Assembly (NCBI GenBank): GCA_034663635.1
Contig: JAXDJH010000008.1
Span: forward strand, 62,001-126,000
Reading direction: 5' to 3'
DNA length: 64,000 bases
DNA from: JAXDJH01 sp034663635
GTDB lineage: Bacteria; Actinomycetota; CADDZG01; WHSQ01
Under the pieces are notes generated by a model, which saw only the letters and a list, made by a program, of their open reading frames with translations, was not told where the DNA came from and did no database searches. The first letter of the stretch is position 1. Each line of letters opens with the position of its first letter. A program made the translations under genes and the position numbers. Positions 25,300-32,881 of the stretch are shown piece after piece.

Positions 25300-26630
25300 C
25301 GTTCCGCCAGCTCCTTCTCGATCGCGACGGCGAGATTCTCGATGTCCGACTCCGACCGCTTCTCCGTCACCGCGACCAATAAGCAGTCATCGAGCTCCGG
25401 GTACCAGCGGCCGAGGCTCGGACCCACGAGGAACCCACGGCGAGACAGCGCCTTGGTGAGCTCGCCACCCGGGACCGGCGTGCGGAGCACGAACTCCTTG
25501 CAATGAGGTGAGTCGAAGGCAACGCTGCATCCGGGGAGCTCGGACAACCTGCGCGCCGCGAACGCGGCCCGGCGTGTGCACACCTCACCGAGACGGGCGA
25601 GGCCCTGGGGGCCGAGCCAGCTCAGGTGGATCGCCGCGAAGATCGCCATGAGGGTCTGGTTCGTGCAGACGTTCGAAGTCGCCTTTGCCCGACGGATGTG
25701 TTGCTCTCTTGCTTGCAAGGTCAGCACGAAAGCCCTTCGTCCGTCGGCGTCGAGAGTCTCGCCCGCGATCCGACCGGGAACCTGGCGAACGTGCTCGAGC
25801 TTCGTCGCGAACAACCCGACGTAGGGACCGCCGTAGACGAGAGGGTTGCCGAGACTCTGGCCCTCGCCCACCACGACATCGGCCCCCATCTCGCCCGGAG
25901 CACGAAGGATGCCCATCGCGGTCGGGTCGGCCGAAACGATGCACAGAGCCCCCGCTGCATGAGCCACTTCCGCTGCCGCGGAGACGTCTTCGAGAACTCC
26001 GAAGAAGTTCGGATAGCCGAGGACGATCGCCGCGGCGCCTTCAAGATCGAGCGCTGCGACAGTCCCATCGGCGCGGAACGGAACCGTCTGGATATCCAAG
26101 CCTAGACCTGAGGTATAGGTCTTGAGAACCTCTCGATAGTGAGGGTGAAGACTGGCCGCGACGAACACCTTCTCGCGTTTCGTCGTCCTTACGGCGAGAT
26201 TGACCGCCTCTACGACGGAGTTCGCACCGTCATAGAGCGAGGCATTTGCCACATCCATCCCGTAGATCTCGCATACGAGCGTCTGAAACTCGAAGAGGGC
26301 CTGGAGAACGCCCTGGGAAAGCTCCGGCTGGTAAGGCGTGTAGGACGTTGCGAACTCCGCTCGGGAGCCGAGCGCTCGGACGGCCGCCGGGACGTGATGG
26401 TCGTACGCCCCTCCCCCCGCGAAGCAAGTGAGTTCGGCCCCCGTGGATGCCGACGCAAGACCGCTCATGTGGCGCATCAGGTCGGGTTCGGATAGCGACT
26501 CGGGAACCTCGAGGCCACGGTTCAACCGAACCGCCTCGGGGATCGGCTCGAAGAGGTCCTCTATGGAGCCGAGGCCTATAACGGCCAGCATCTCCGCATC
26601 GTCTTGTTCGGTGTGAGGGGTGAAGTCCAC
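25296..26630 (-). CDS. gcvPA: Glycine dehydrogenase (decarboxylating) subunit 1
   Basis: The 444-residue N-terminal-type subunit of the split P-protein partners GcvPB. It begins with DFTPHTEQDDAEMLAVIG and contains YTPYQPELSQGVLQALFEFQ, GMDVANASLYDGA and GNPLVYGGPYVG, all typical. It lacks the PLP lysine, as expected for this subunit. Between it and gcvT lie 58 bases that hold an octamer repeat array. Confidence 0.96.
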   Translation of the reverse strand: MDFTPHTEQDDAEMLAVIGLGSIEDLFEPIPEAVRLNRGLEVPESLSEPDLMRHMSGLASASTGAELTCFAGGGAYDHHVPAAVRALGSRAEFATSYTPYQPELSQGVLQALFEFQTLVCEIYGMDVANASLYDGANSVVEAVNLAVRTTKREKVFVAASLHPHYREVLKTYTSGLGLDIQTVPFRADGTVAALDLEGAAAIVLGYPNFFGVLEDVSAAAEVAHAAGALCIVSADPTAMGILRAPGEMGADVVVGEGQSLGNPLVYGGPYVGLFATKLEHVRQVPGRIAGETLDADGRRAFVLTLQAREQHIRRAKATSNVCTNQTLMAIFAAIHLSWLGPQGLARLGEVCTRRAAFAARRLSELPGCSVAFDSPHCKEFVLRTPVPGGELTKALSRRGFLVGPSLGRWYPELDDCLLVAVTEKRSESDIENLAVAIEKELAER

Positions 26631-26640
26631 GTTCTATGCC

Positions 26641-26672
26641 CTGTCGATGAGTCGATGAGTCGACATATCTAC
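26641..26672 (+). repeat. Octamer repeat array, 4 units
   Basis: Four 8-bp units in exact phase between gcvPA and gcvT, starting with CTGTCGAT, GAGTCGAT. The shared core is RTCKAY at the same place in each unit. Confidence 0.8.
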
Positions 26673-26688
26673 TTCCAGCTCCGCTTCC

Positions 26689-27786
26689 TCAGCTCTTCTT
26701 GGGGCCGTGCTCGATGAACGGAGGCTTGACGATAACCGCGGGGATGCGGCGCCCCCGCGCCTCGATCTCTACCGTCGAGCCGATCTCGGGCTTCGCTTCC
26801 GCCGGCCCCAGCGCGAGGCCGATCCCGGTGCCGAGCGTCGGAGAGAAGTTCCCGCTCGTGAGCCGCGCGATCTCGGCATCCCCTACGAAGACCGGGTAGT
26901 CCTGACGCGGCACTCCCCTGTCGGTTGCGCGCAGAGCGAACAGCCTTCGGGCCGGCCCCGCTTCCTTGATCTTGGCGAGGGCTTCGCGGCCGCGGAATGG
27001 GGTGTCCCACGCGAGCGTCCATCCGAGGCTCGCCTCCAACGGGTTGATGTCTTCAGTGAGCTCGTGGCCGTAGAGGGCGTAGCCCATCTCGAGCCTCAAG
27101 GTGTCGCGCGCTCCCAACCCGACCGGCGCAGTACCGGAGTCCAGCAGCATGTCGAAAACCTTCTCGGAGACTGAGGTGGGGACGTAGAGCTCGAAACCAC
27201 GCTCGCCCGTATAGCCGGTGCGCGCGACGATCGTCGGCTCGCCGAGCAGGTCCACCGTCATCCAGCGGTGGAGCGGCAGCTCCAAAGCCGGCGACCCGGG
27301 AGCTATCGAATTGAAGACGTCGAACGCGTCGGGTCCCTGAAGGGCGAGGATCGTCCACCGGTCCCACACATCGACGGGCTCGGCCCCTTGGTCCCTGATC
27401 GCGGCCGCGACCGCTTCGACATTGGAAGCGTTCGGCACGACGAGCCAGTCCTCGTCTGCGATCCGGTAAGCGAAAACATCGTCTATCGCTCCCCCGTCTT
27501 CGTTGAGGACGAGCGCGTAGGTCGCGGCCCCCGCCTCGAGCGCACCGATGTTCGCGGTCAGAGCTCGCTCGAGCGCATCGGTGGAACCCGGCCCCGAGAC
27601 GCTCAGCTTGCCGAGATGGGAGACGTCGAACACACCGGTCGAGTTACGAACGGCGTTGTGCTCGGCGACGATGCCCGAGTACTGGAGCGGCATCTCCCAG
27701 CCGCCGAAGTTCGTGAGCTTCGCCCCGAGTTCCCGGTGGCGATCCAGAAGAACCGTGCTCTTGGTCGTGCCGGAGCCTTGAGCCAC
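26689..27786 (-). CDS. gcvT: Aminomethyltransferase (glycine cleavage T-protein)
   Basis: The 365-residue T-protein transfers the aminomethyl carbon from GcvH to tetrahydrofolate, releasing ammonia. Family landmarks are GGWEMPLQYSGIVAEHNAVR, GVFDVSHLGKL, RTGYTGERGFELYV and LRLEMGYALYGHELTEDI (folate-binding region). Length fits the usual 365-370 residues. It ends in the gcv group with gcvPA/gcvPB downstream; an octamer array lies between. Confidence 0.96.
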   Translation of the reverse strand: MAQGSGTTKSTVLLDRHRELGAKLTNFGGWEMPLQYSGIVAEHNAVRNSTGVFDVSHLGKLSVSGPGSTDALERALTANIGALEAGAATYALVLNEDGGAIDDVFAYRIADEDWLVVPNASNVEAVAAAIRDQGAEPVDVWDRWTILALQGPDAFDVFNSIAPGSPALELPLHRWMTVDLLGEPTIVARTGYTGERGFELYVPTSVSEKVFDMLLDSGTAPVGLGARDTLRLEMGYALYGHELTEDINPLEASLGWTLAWDTPFRGREALAKIKEAGPARRLFALRATDRGVPRQDYPVFVGDAEIARLTSGNFSPTLGTGIGLALGPAEAKPEIGSTVEIEARGRRIPAVIVKPPFIEHGPKKS

Positions 27787-27789
27787 CCC

Positions 27790-28248
27790 TCAGCCGGCCA
27801 GCGGAGACTCGAACAGCCCTCTGGCATCCGCCTGGGTATCCACCAGGCGAGCCTCCAGCAGCGATCCCTGCGACGGCTCCTCGAGCCCGTATTTGATCAG
27901 CAGGTTCAGGTAGTCGCGCTGGTAGAGGACCTTGCACTTCACGTCGGGATACAGCTGCATCAGCCGGCGAACCTTGCGGTTCTTCTTGGTCACAAGCTTC
28001 TGATTGAGCGTAGTGATCTCGATGTAGAGATCGAAGGTCGCGAGGTAGAAGTCCGGAGAGAACCGCTGTGTGGGGTTCCCGTTCCGGTCCCACTCGATAT
28101 CGAAAGTTGTCGGCTCGTAGGCCCACTCGATCTCGTAGAAGTCGAGAAGTTTCGCAAACTGCTTCTCGCTGTTATGCGCGAAGGCGATGTTCTCGTGGGG
28201 AAGCGAGGGGTGGATGGCCGTGGTGCCCTCTCCCTCCAGGATGGTCAA
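27790..28248 (-). CDS. Small PD-(D/E)XK-like protein
   Basis: The 152-residue protein has a pattern of a restriction-endonuclease-like fold: SEKQFAKLLDFYEIEWAYEP, then FSPDFYL followed by LYIEITTL and a lysine-rich NQKLVTKKNRKVRRL, which matches the spaced aspartate, E-x-T and lysine of that fold. It starts at a TTG sharing bases with the MerR stop (TTGA), so it is co-translated with the regulator and precedes gcvT by three bases. The cellular role is unknown; the nuclease assignment is structural guesswork from motifs. Confidence 0.65.
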   Translation of the reverse strand: MTILEGEGTTAIHPSLPHENIAFAHNSEKQFAKLLDFYEIEWAYEPTTFDIEWDRNGNPTQRFSPDFYLATFDLYIEITTLNQKLVTKKNRKVRRLMQLYPDVKCKVLYQRDYLNLLIKYGLEEPSQGSLLEARLVDTQADARGLFESPLAG

Positions 28249-28724
28249 ACCTCCTTGGCTTGCCTCTCGTTATTGGACGAAACGTACTCCACGGCTTCCC
28301 CCGTGGGCCGGAGTTCACGCAATGTTCCGGCAAGCTGCTCCTTCACTTTGTCGACGGCGACGATGGCTCCGAGGACACCCTGACCTTTCCGAAGGAGATC
28401 GATGACTTCCTGGTCGGTCGTCAACGTGTAGACCCCAGTTCCGTCGGTCACGATCGTGACCTTGGACCAGTCGTCGGACATGTCGTTCTGGACGTACTCG
28501 ATCGCCTGGCGGATCTTCTGGAGGCTCGCGCCGGCGTCGGTGAGGCTCTTGATGACCTTGAGCTGAAGGAGGTCGTTGAACGAGTAGAGGCGCTGCGTGC
28601 CGGACCCTTTGGCCTCTGCAAGCGATGGAGTGACGAGACCCGTACGCGTCCAGTAGTCGAGCTGACGGTAGGTGATATCGACGATCTTGCAGGTCTGCGG
28701 TCCCCGGTACCCGGTCTCGATCAT
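28245..28724 (-). CDS. MerR-family regulator
   Basis: A 159-residue regulator with an N-terminal winged helix-turn-helix: VDITYRQLDYWTRTGLVTPS and RLYSFNDLLQLKVIKSL. It resembles the second MerR gene of the mycobacterial gcvH-garA-merR-bifunctional nuclease-merR group (HspR/GlnR-like size). I use the ATG at 28724 because GGAGGGG lies immediately upstream; the frame is open to 28805 but crosses the promoter. It likely controls this local cluster including gcvT. No effector-binding domain is recognisable beyond a small C-terminal region. Confidence 0.88.
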   Translation of the reverse strand: MIETGYRGPQTCKIVDITYRQLDYWTRTGLVTPSLAEAKGSGTQRLYSFNDLLQLKVIKSLTDAGASLQKIRQAIEYVQNDMSDDWSKVTIVTDGTGVYTLTTDQEVIDLLRKGQGVLGAIVAVDKVKEQLAGTLRELRPTGEAVEYVSSNNERQAKEV

Positions 28725-28770
28725 GTCCCCTCCAGCTGGAAGTACATAAGCGTAGTTACGTGGATGGAAA

Positions 28771-28799
28771 ACAGTAGACCTGCCGCGCGCGCTTGTCAA
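28771..28799 (-). promoter_or_regulatory. Promoter of the merR-gcvT transcript
   Basis: On the minus strand TTGACA (28799-28794) and TACTGT (28776-28771) are 17 bases apart. Transcription would start near 28764 and give a 40-base leader containing partly symmetric sequence, a possible operator for the MerR protein. Confidence 0.7.
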
Positions 28800-28854
28800 C
28801 GACAACCCTTAAGCCGGGGTTGAGGGAAACAGTTGGGGGAATAGTTAGGGCCGG

Positions 28855-29340
28855 TTACGACTCGGCCGGCGACTCGAAGTCTTCGGGCGAGACCTGGTCG
28901 AGGAACTCGCGGAACTTCTCGACCTCGGTCTCCTCGTCGTCGCGAAGCTCGATCCCCGCCTGCTCCAGAACTTCCTCGGCTGCGAAGATCGGGGCATTGA
29001 TGCGCACCGCCAGAGCGATCGCATCGCTCGGGCGTGAGGAGACCTCCACCGACTTGCCGTCGGAGCTCATCCGAATCGTCGCGTAGAAAGTTTGATCCAC
29101 GAGGTCGGAGATGACGACCCTCTCGACCGCGATCGCGGTCTCACCGAGGATGTCGCGCATGAGGTCGTGGGTCATCGGGCGCGGAGTCTGGATCCCCTGA
29201 AGAGCGAAGGCGATGGCAGTCGCCTCGACGGCACCGATCCAGATAGGAAGGTACCGATCGCCGTCCGCTTCCTTCAGAAGGACTATCGGCTGGTTCGAGG
29301 GGAGCTCCACGCGGACCCCCACGAGCGAAAGCTCCTTCAT
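28855..29340 (-). CDS. Bifunctional nuclease domain protein (DUF151)
   Basis: The 161-residue protein matches the bifunctional nuclease family: LVGVRVELPSNQPIVLLKE at the N-terminus, PIWIGAVEATAIAFALQG, and SRPSDAIALAVRINAPIFAAEEVL. The acidic C-terminal tail is common in the family. It lies next to two MerR genes as in the mycobacterial cluster. The plant founder has RNase and DNase activity; the bacterial role is unknown. Confidence 0.92.
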   Translation of the reverse strand: MKELSLVGVRVELPSNQPIVLLKEADGDRYLPIWIGAVEATAIAFALQGIQTPRPMTHDLMRDILGETAIAVERVVISDLVDQTFYATIRMSSDGKSVEVSSRPSDAIALAVRINAPIFAAEEVLEQAGIELRDDEETEVEKFREFLDQVSPEDFESPAES

Positions 29341-29376
29341 GACACGAAAATAACACCCCGCCGAAGAAACCCCCTT

Positions 29377-29985
29377 TTAGTGCGGAGTGACCCCATCTGA
29401 GCCGAATAGGGCCTCTACCAGGATGTTCGGGTCATTCGCGAGTCTCGCGATGTCGCGCACCGCGAGGATCTCCGGAACGTTTCTGTAGATACCTTGGAAG
29501 TCCAATCCGTAGCCCACCACGAAGACGTCGGGGATCTCGAAGCCGATGTACTCGAGCTCCACGGGAACGATGCGTCTCACCGCCTTGTCTAGAAGCGTCA
29601 CTGCTTTGAGTGAGCCCACCTCTCGATGCGAGAGGTTCCGGCGCAAGTAGTTGAGGGTTAGCCCGGTGTCGACGATGTCCTCGACGATCAAGACATCCCG
29701 GCTGGTCACGTCGGATTCGAGGTCCTTCAAGATCCTGACCACGCCGGATCCAGCCGTTCCTGCGGCGTAGCTCGAGATGGACATGAAGTCGACTTCGAGC
29801 TCGATGCGCAGCGCCCTGACCAGGTCCGCGAGGAAGAGGGCCGAGCCCTTGAGGACGCTGATCAGCACGGGCAGCTGGTCGCCGCTGAGGTCGCGAGCGA
29901 TCTCACGCCCGAGCTCCGCGATCCTTTGCTCGAGGTCTCGTTTCGAGATGAGCAGTTCGACGGTCCCGTCCTCGAATACCGTCAC
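29377..29985 (-). CDS. hpt: Hypoxanthine phosphoribosyltransferase
   Basis: The enzyme salvages hypoxanthine and guanine to IMP and GMP using PRPP. The 202-residue protein shows the PRPP loop in VLIVEDIVDTGLTLNYL near residue 110 and GFEIPDVFVVGYGLDF at the base-binding end. I choose the GTG at 29985, preceded by GGAGGGGG, rather than the longer frame, because this overlaps the stop of the carboxypeptidase (GTGA) and gives a normal N-terminus. Insertion of this gene and the next between bifunctional nuclease and merR differs from the mycobacterial order. Confidence 0.94.
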   Translation of the reverse strand: MTVFEDGTVELLISKRDLEQRIAELGREIARDLSGDQLPVLISVLKGSALFLADLVRALRIELEVDFMSISSYAAGTAGSGVVRILKDLESDVTSRDVLIVEDIVDTGLTLNYLRRNLSHREVGSLKAVTLLDKAVRRIVPVELEYIGFEIPDVFVVGYGLDFQGIYRNVPEILAVRDIARLANDPNILVEALFGSDGVTPH

Positions 29986-31163
29986 GCGGCCACCCCCTCC
30001 GATATCCGGGCGGCGATGCCCAGCAAGCCTGCTAGGGCGCGCACAAGCCATGGCGTCTCGTCGATGTCGACGGGTCCTTCCGCTATAGCGGGGACCGACG
30101 CGACGACACCCGAAGCGTCTGAGATCTCGACCGTTCCCAGGTTCTCGCCCGCGGTGATCGGCAGAAGGATCTCCGCCGACGGCATGAAACGGACCTCGTA
30201 GTCCCCCTCGACCGCGGCTTCGAGCGACCGGGAGGTGACGACCGATGCGGATCCGGCGGGATCGAACACGAGAGCGCCCACTCGGGCGCGGGCCGCGACG
30301 ACAACCGGTTCAAGGGTGGGCTCGACCACAACCGGCTCCGGCTCGGGCTCGGGCTTCGCGAATGCGTAGTCGAGGAGGACGCGATCGTCGGCGGCCGCGT
30401 CGACCGATCCCATAGCGACGACCACAACCAATCTGCCTCCCCGCCGCGCCGCTGCGACGAGCACGTTTCCGGCCCCCGCGGTCTGGCCGGTCTTGATTCC
30501 GACGGCGCCGCGATAACCCTCAAGCAAAGGATTACGGTTTTCCACCAGCGTGGGCCCCCGGGGCGTCGAGATGGTGGCGCTCGCCGTGCCCACGATCCGG
30601 GCGAGCTGGGGGTCGTCAAGGACCGCCCTCCCGATCAGGGCGAGATCCCAGGCGCTCGAGTAGTGCCCCGTCGCGTCCAGGCCATGAGGGTTCGCGAAAT
30701 GAGTGTCGTGGGCCCCAAGGCGGCCGGCGAGCCGGTTCATACGAGTCACGAACTCAGCCTGGGTGCCGGAGACGTGTTCGGCAAGGGCGGCGGCGGCCTC
30801 GTTCGACGAGCTCAGGAGCATCGCGTACATGAGGTCGCCCACCTGAAACACATCCCCAGCCGCGAGATCCAGGCCTCCACCTCCTATCGAGGCAGCTGCA
30901 GCGGAGACGGTCACCACCTCTTTGGTGCCGGCCGAGGAGTCCACGAGTAGCGCCGTCACCATCTTGGTTGTGCTCGCGTTCGGACGCCGCTCGTGTGCGG
31001 CCCTTGCCCACACGACCGATCCATCGGAATCGATGACTATGCAGGCCCTGCAAGTGACGTCGGGCGGAGCGGCGCGCGCGGCTCCCGCCGGCCCGCCCAC
31101 GAGCACAAGGGCGGCGCCCAGCACTGCCAACCATGAAGAAAATCGATTTGTCGATAGATGCAC
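29982..31163 (-). CDS. dacC: D-alanyl-D-alanine carboxypeptidase (S11 family)
   Basis: The exported penicillin-binding enzyme trims the terminal D-alanine of peptidoglycan. Catalytic motifs are NASTTKMVTALL (SxxK), SSNEAAAAL (SxN) and VGIKTGQT (KTG). The C-terminal beta domain and a hydrophobic, amphipathic end (LARALAGLLGIAARI) could anchor it to the membrane. The signal peptide runs from residue 10. The first ten residues (MHLSTNRFSS) are encoded by an octamer repeat array, so the repeat overlaps the start. The gene symbol is approximate within the DacA/C/F group. Confidence 0.9.
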   Translation of the reverse strand: MHLSTNRFSSWLAVLGAALVLVGGPAGAARAAPPDVTCRACIVIDSDGSVVWARAAHERRPNASTTKMVTALLVDSSAGTKEVVTVSAAAASIGGGGLDLAAGDVFQVGDLMYAMLLSSSNEAAAALAEHVSGTQAEFVTRMNRLAGRLGAHDTHFANPHGLDATGHYSSAWDLALIGRAVLDDPQLARIVGTASATISTPRGPTLVENRNPLLEGYRGAVGIKTGQTAGAGNVLVAAARRGGRLVVVVAMGSVDAAADDRVLLDYAFAKPEPEPEPVVVEPTLEPVVVAARARVGALVFDPAGSASVVTSRSLEAAVEGDYEVRFMPSAEILLPITAGENLGTVEISDASGVVASVPAIAEGPVDIDETPWLVRALAGLLGIAARISEGVAA

Positions 31164-31187
31164 TTATCTACTTTGAGATCAGCTGAC
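31140..31187 (+). repeat. Octamer repeat array, 6 units
   Basis: Six consecutive 8-bp units upstream of and overlapping the carboxypeptidase start. Clear units are TTGTCGAT and TTATCTAC; the last two are degenerate. Confidence 0.65.
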
Positions 31188-31192
31188 TACGG

Positions 31193-31912
31193 TCAGAGCA
31201 ACTCTTTCAGACTGGACCGTAGAGCAGCCTCGCGCATCTGGCGGGAGAGACCCGCCAACTCCTGGACGGATCGGGCCACCTGATTCTGAGCCTCTGGATC
31301 CCGCCGGCGTGCGACGGGTGAAACGATCTGCTCGAAGAAGCCGACCTCTCGATCGGCCATCTGCTTGTACATCCGGAGGTGGCGAGGCTCGACCCCGTAG
31401 TCGAAGAACTTGCGCGCGGCCTTCGCGACCACGAGGTCGTTCTCGTCGTAGGGACCCTCGTTGCGCTCCATGATCCCGAACTCCTCCAACCCTGCGAGTT
31501 CGGACTCGGTCAGGTTCGCCGCGGCCCTCAGCTCGGCTCGGTCCAGCTGTACGCCGGTCATGGCCTGGGCGACTGCCGGCTGCCCCGCCGGGGCTTGGCC
31601 ACTAGGCGCAATCGGGGGGTGGGCCGGTGCCGGGATCGGTCCGCCGCCGTTGAGTTCGCCGTTGGCCAATCGCTCTTTGATGACCTTGAGGGGCATGAAG
31701 TGGTCCCGCTGGAGGGACAGGATGTGGCGGAGGCGTTCGACGTCGGTGTCGTAGAACTTGCGATAGCCGGAGCCCGTTCGCTCCGGCTCGATGAGGCCCT
31801 CCGCCTCCAGGAATCGGATCTTCGAGATGCTGATGTCGGGGAAGTCGGCCTTGATGCTGTCCAGGACCTCTCCGATGCTCAGGTAGTCGCGCGAGCGTGA
31901 AAGTGGCATGGC
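31193..31912 (-). CDS. MerR-family regulator with long C-terminal domain
   Basis: A 239-residue regulator resembling the mycobacterial MerR protein that follows garA. The N-terminal HTH is seen in YLSIGEVLDSIKADFP and ISKIRFLEAEGLIEPERTGSG, followed by RKFYDTDVERLRHILSLQRD. A proline/alanine linker (about residues 95-120) leads to a helical C-terminal half with a FDYGVEPRHLRMYKQMADRE stretch. I prefer the ATG at 31912; a start at 31924 would overlap the FHA gene by eleven bases. It is probably co-transcribed with the FHA gene. Confidence 0.9.
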   Translation of the reverse strand, partial: AMPLSRSRDYLSIGEVLDSIKADFPDISISKIRFLEAEGLIEPERTGSGYRKFYDTDVERLRHILSLQRDHFMPLKVIKERLANGELNGGGPIPAPAHPPIAPSGQAPAGQPAVAQAMTGVQLDRAELRAAANLTESELAGLEEFGIMERNEGPYDENDLVVAKAARKFFDYGVEPRHLRMYKQMADREVGFFEQIVSPVARRRDPEAQNQVARSVQELAGLSRQMREAALRSSLKELL

Positions 31913-31913
31913 T

Positions 31914-32381
31914 CTAGCTCCCACCTAGGAAAACGAGCTTGAACTTGCCGACTTGGATCTCGTCCCCCGAGTGAAGCTGGGCCTCCTCGACCCTTTCCCG
32001 GTTGACGTAGGTGCCGTTGAGGCTGCCGACGTCGTGTACCGAGAACGACCCGTCCGACCGGCGGATCTCGGCGTGACGGCGGGACACCGTGATGTCGTCG
32101 AGGAAGATCTCGCTGTCGGGGTGGCGGCCGATCTTCGTGACATCCGAATCGAGGAAGAACTTGCTTCCCGCGTTGGGACCCCGTTTGACGACCAGCACGC
32201 CGCGGCCACCTTCGAGCTCCTCGGGCGAGATGTGTATCTCTTCGTCGAGTTCGGTCTCCAGCTCGGCCGGGGCGAACGTGATGGTGGTCGACGCGTCGAC
32301 GTCGGTCTCGAGCGCGTGCCCACACGAGGAGCAGAAGTTCGAGCCCTCGGGGTTCCGGTGTCCACAGTTGGTGCAATACAT
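31914..32381 (-). CDS. Zinc-ribbon FHA-domain protein (GarA-like)
   Basis: The 155-residue protein has an N-terminal zinc ribbon (CTNCGHRNP and CSSCGHA, residues 3-25), a linker holding a double threonine (ASTTITF, residues 30-36) and a C-terminal FHA domain: TKIGRHPDSEI, VSRRHAEI, GSLNGTYVN. GarA of mycobacteria is a phospho-threonine switch controlling glutamate metabolism, with threonines in a similar N-terminal place. The location between gcvH and merR matches garA, but the zinc ribbon is extra. Kinase control is inferred; a PP2C phosphatase occurs at 48.6 kb. Confidence 0.9.
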   Translation of the reverse strand: MYCTNCGHRNPEGSNFCSSCGHALETDVDASTTITFAPAELETELDEEIHISPEELEGGRGVLVVKRGPNAGSKFFLDSDVTKIGRHPDSEIFLDDITVSRRHAEIRRSDGSFSVHDVGSLNGTYVNRERVEEAQLHSGDEIQVGKFKLVFLGGS

Positions 32382-32431
32382 AGCGGCTTACCCTATAGGA
32401 CAGCTTTAGGGTTGGTCAACGGCGAATCTTC

Positions 32432-32818
32432 TCAACCGCCGGCCTCGATCAGTGCGACGTATTCGGTAGCCGACATGAGCCCGGACAGGGCCGATTCCGG
32501 AGCATCGATCGAGACGAGCCACCCTCTCTCGTAAGGGTCCTCGTTCACCAGCTCGGGGTTCTGCTCCAGCGTCGAATTCCTCTCGACCACGGTTCCCGAA
32601 ACCGGGCTGTAGACGTCCGAAACAGATTTCGTGGACTCGACCTCGCCCAACGGCTTGCCCGCCTCCACTTCGGCCCCGGATTCCGGGAGGCCGACGTAGA
32701 CGACGTCACCCAGCTGGTCTTGGGCATAGTCGGTGATCCCTACGAGGATCCGGCCCGCGTCCGCCTTGGCCCACTCGTGCTCCTTCGTATAGCGGCGGTC
32801 CTCGGGGGTTTCCGGCAA
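32432..32818 (-). CDS. gcvH: Glycine cleavage system H protein
   Basis: The 128-residue lipoyl carrier shuttles the aminomethyl intermediate between P, T and L proteins. The lipoylated lysine lies in GEVESTKSVSDVYSPVSG (about residue 66). RYTKEHEWAK at the start and YERGWLVSIDAPE near the end are typical. The start is a TTG with AAGGAGC upstream. It opens a set with the FHA and MerR genes while gcvT and gcvP lie 5 kb further along. Confidence 0.96.
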   Translation of the reverse strand: MPETPEDRRYTKEHEWAKADAGRILVGITDYAQDQLGDVVYVGLPESGAEVEAGKPLGEVESTKSVSDVYSPVSGTVVERNSTLEQNPELVNEDPYERGWLVSIDAPESALSGLMSATEYVALIEAGG

Positions 32819-32840
32819 CTTGCGCTCCTTTCGATCCAGA

Positions 32841-32881
32841 CGATCTATCTAGTCGATGTATCTATTTGTCGATAAGTCGCT
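32841..32881 (+). repeat. Octamer repeat array, 5 units
   Basis: Units such as TAGTCGAT and GTATCTAT in 8-bp phase between gcvH and the guanylyltransferase gene; the last unit touches the guanylyltransferase stop codon. Confidence 0.75.
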
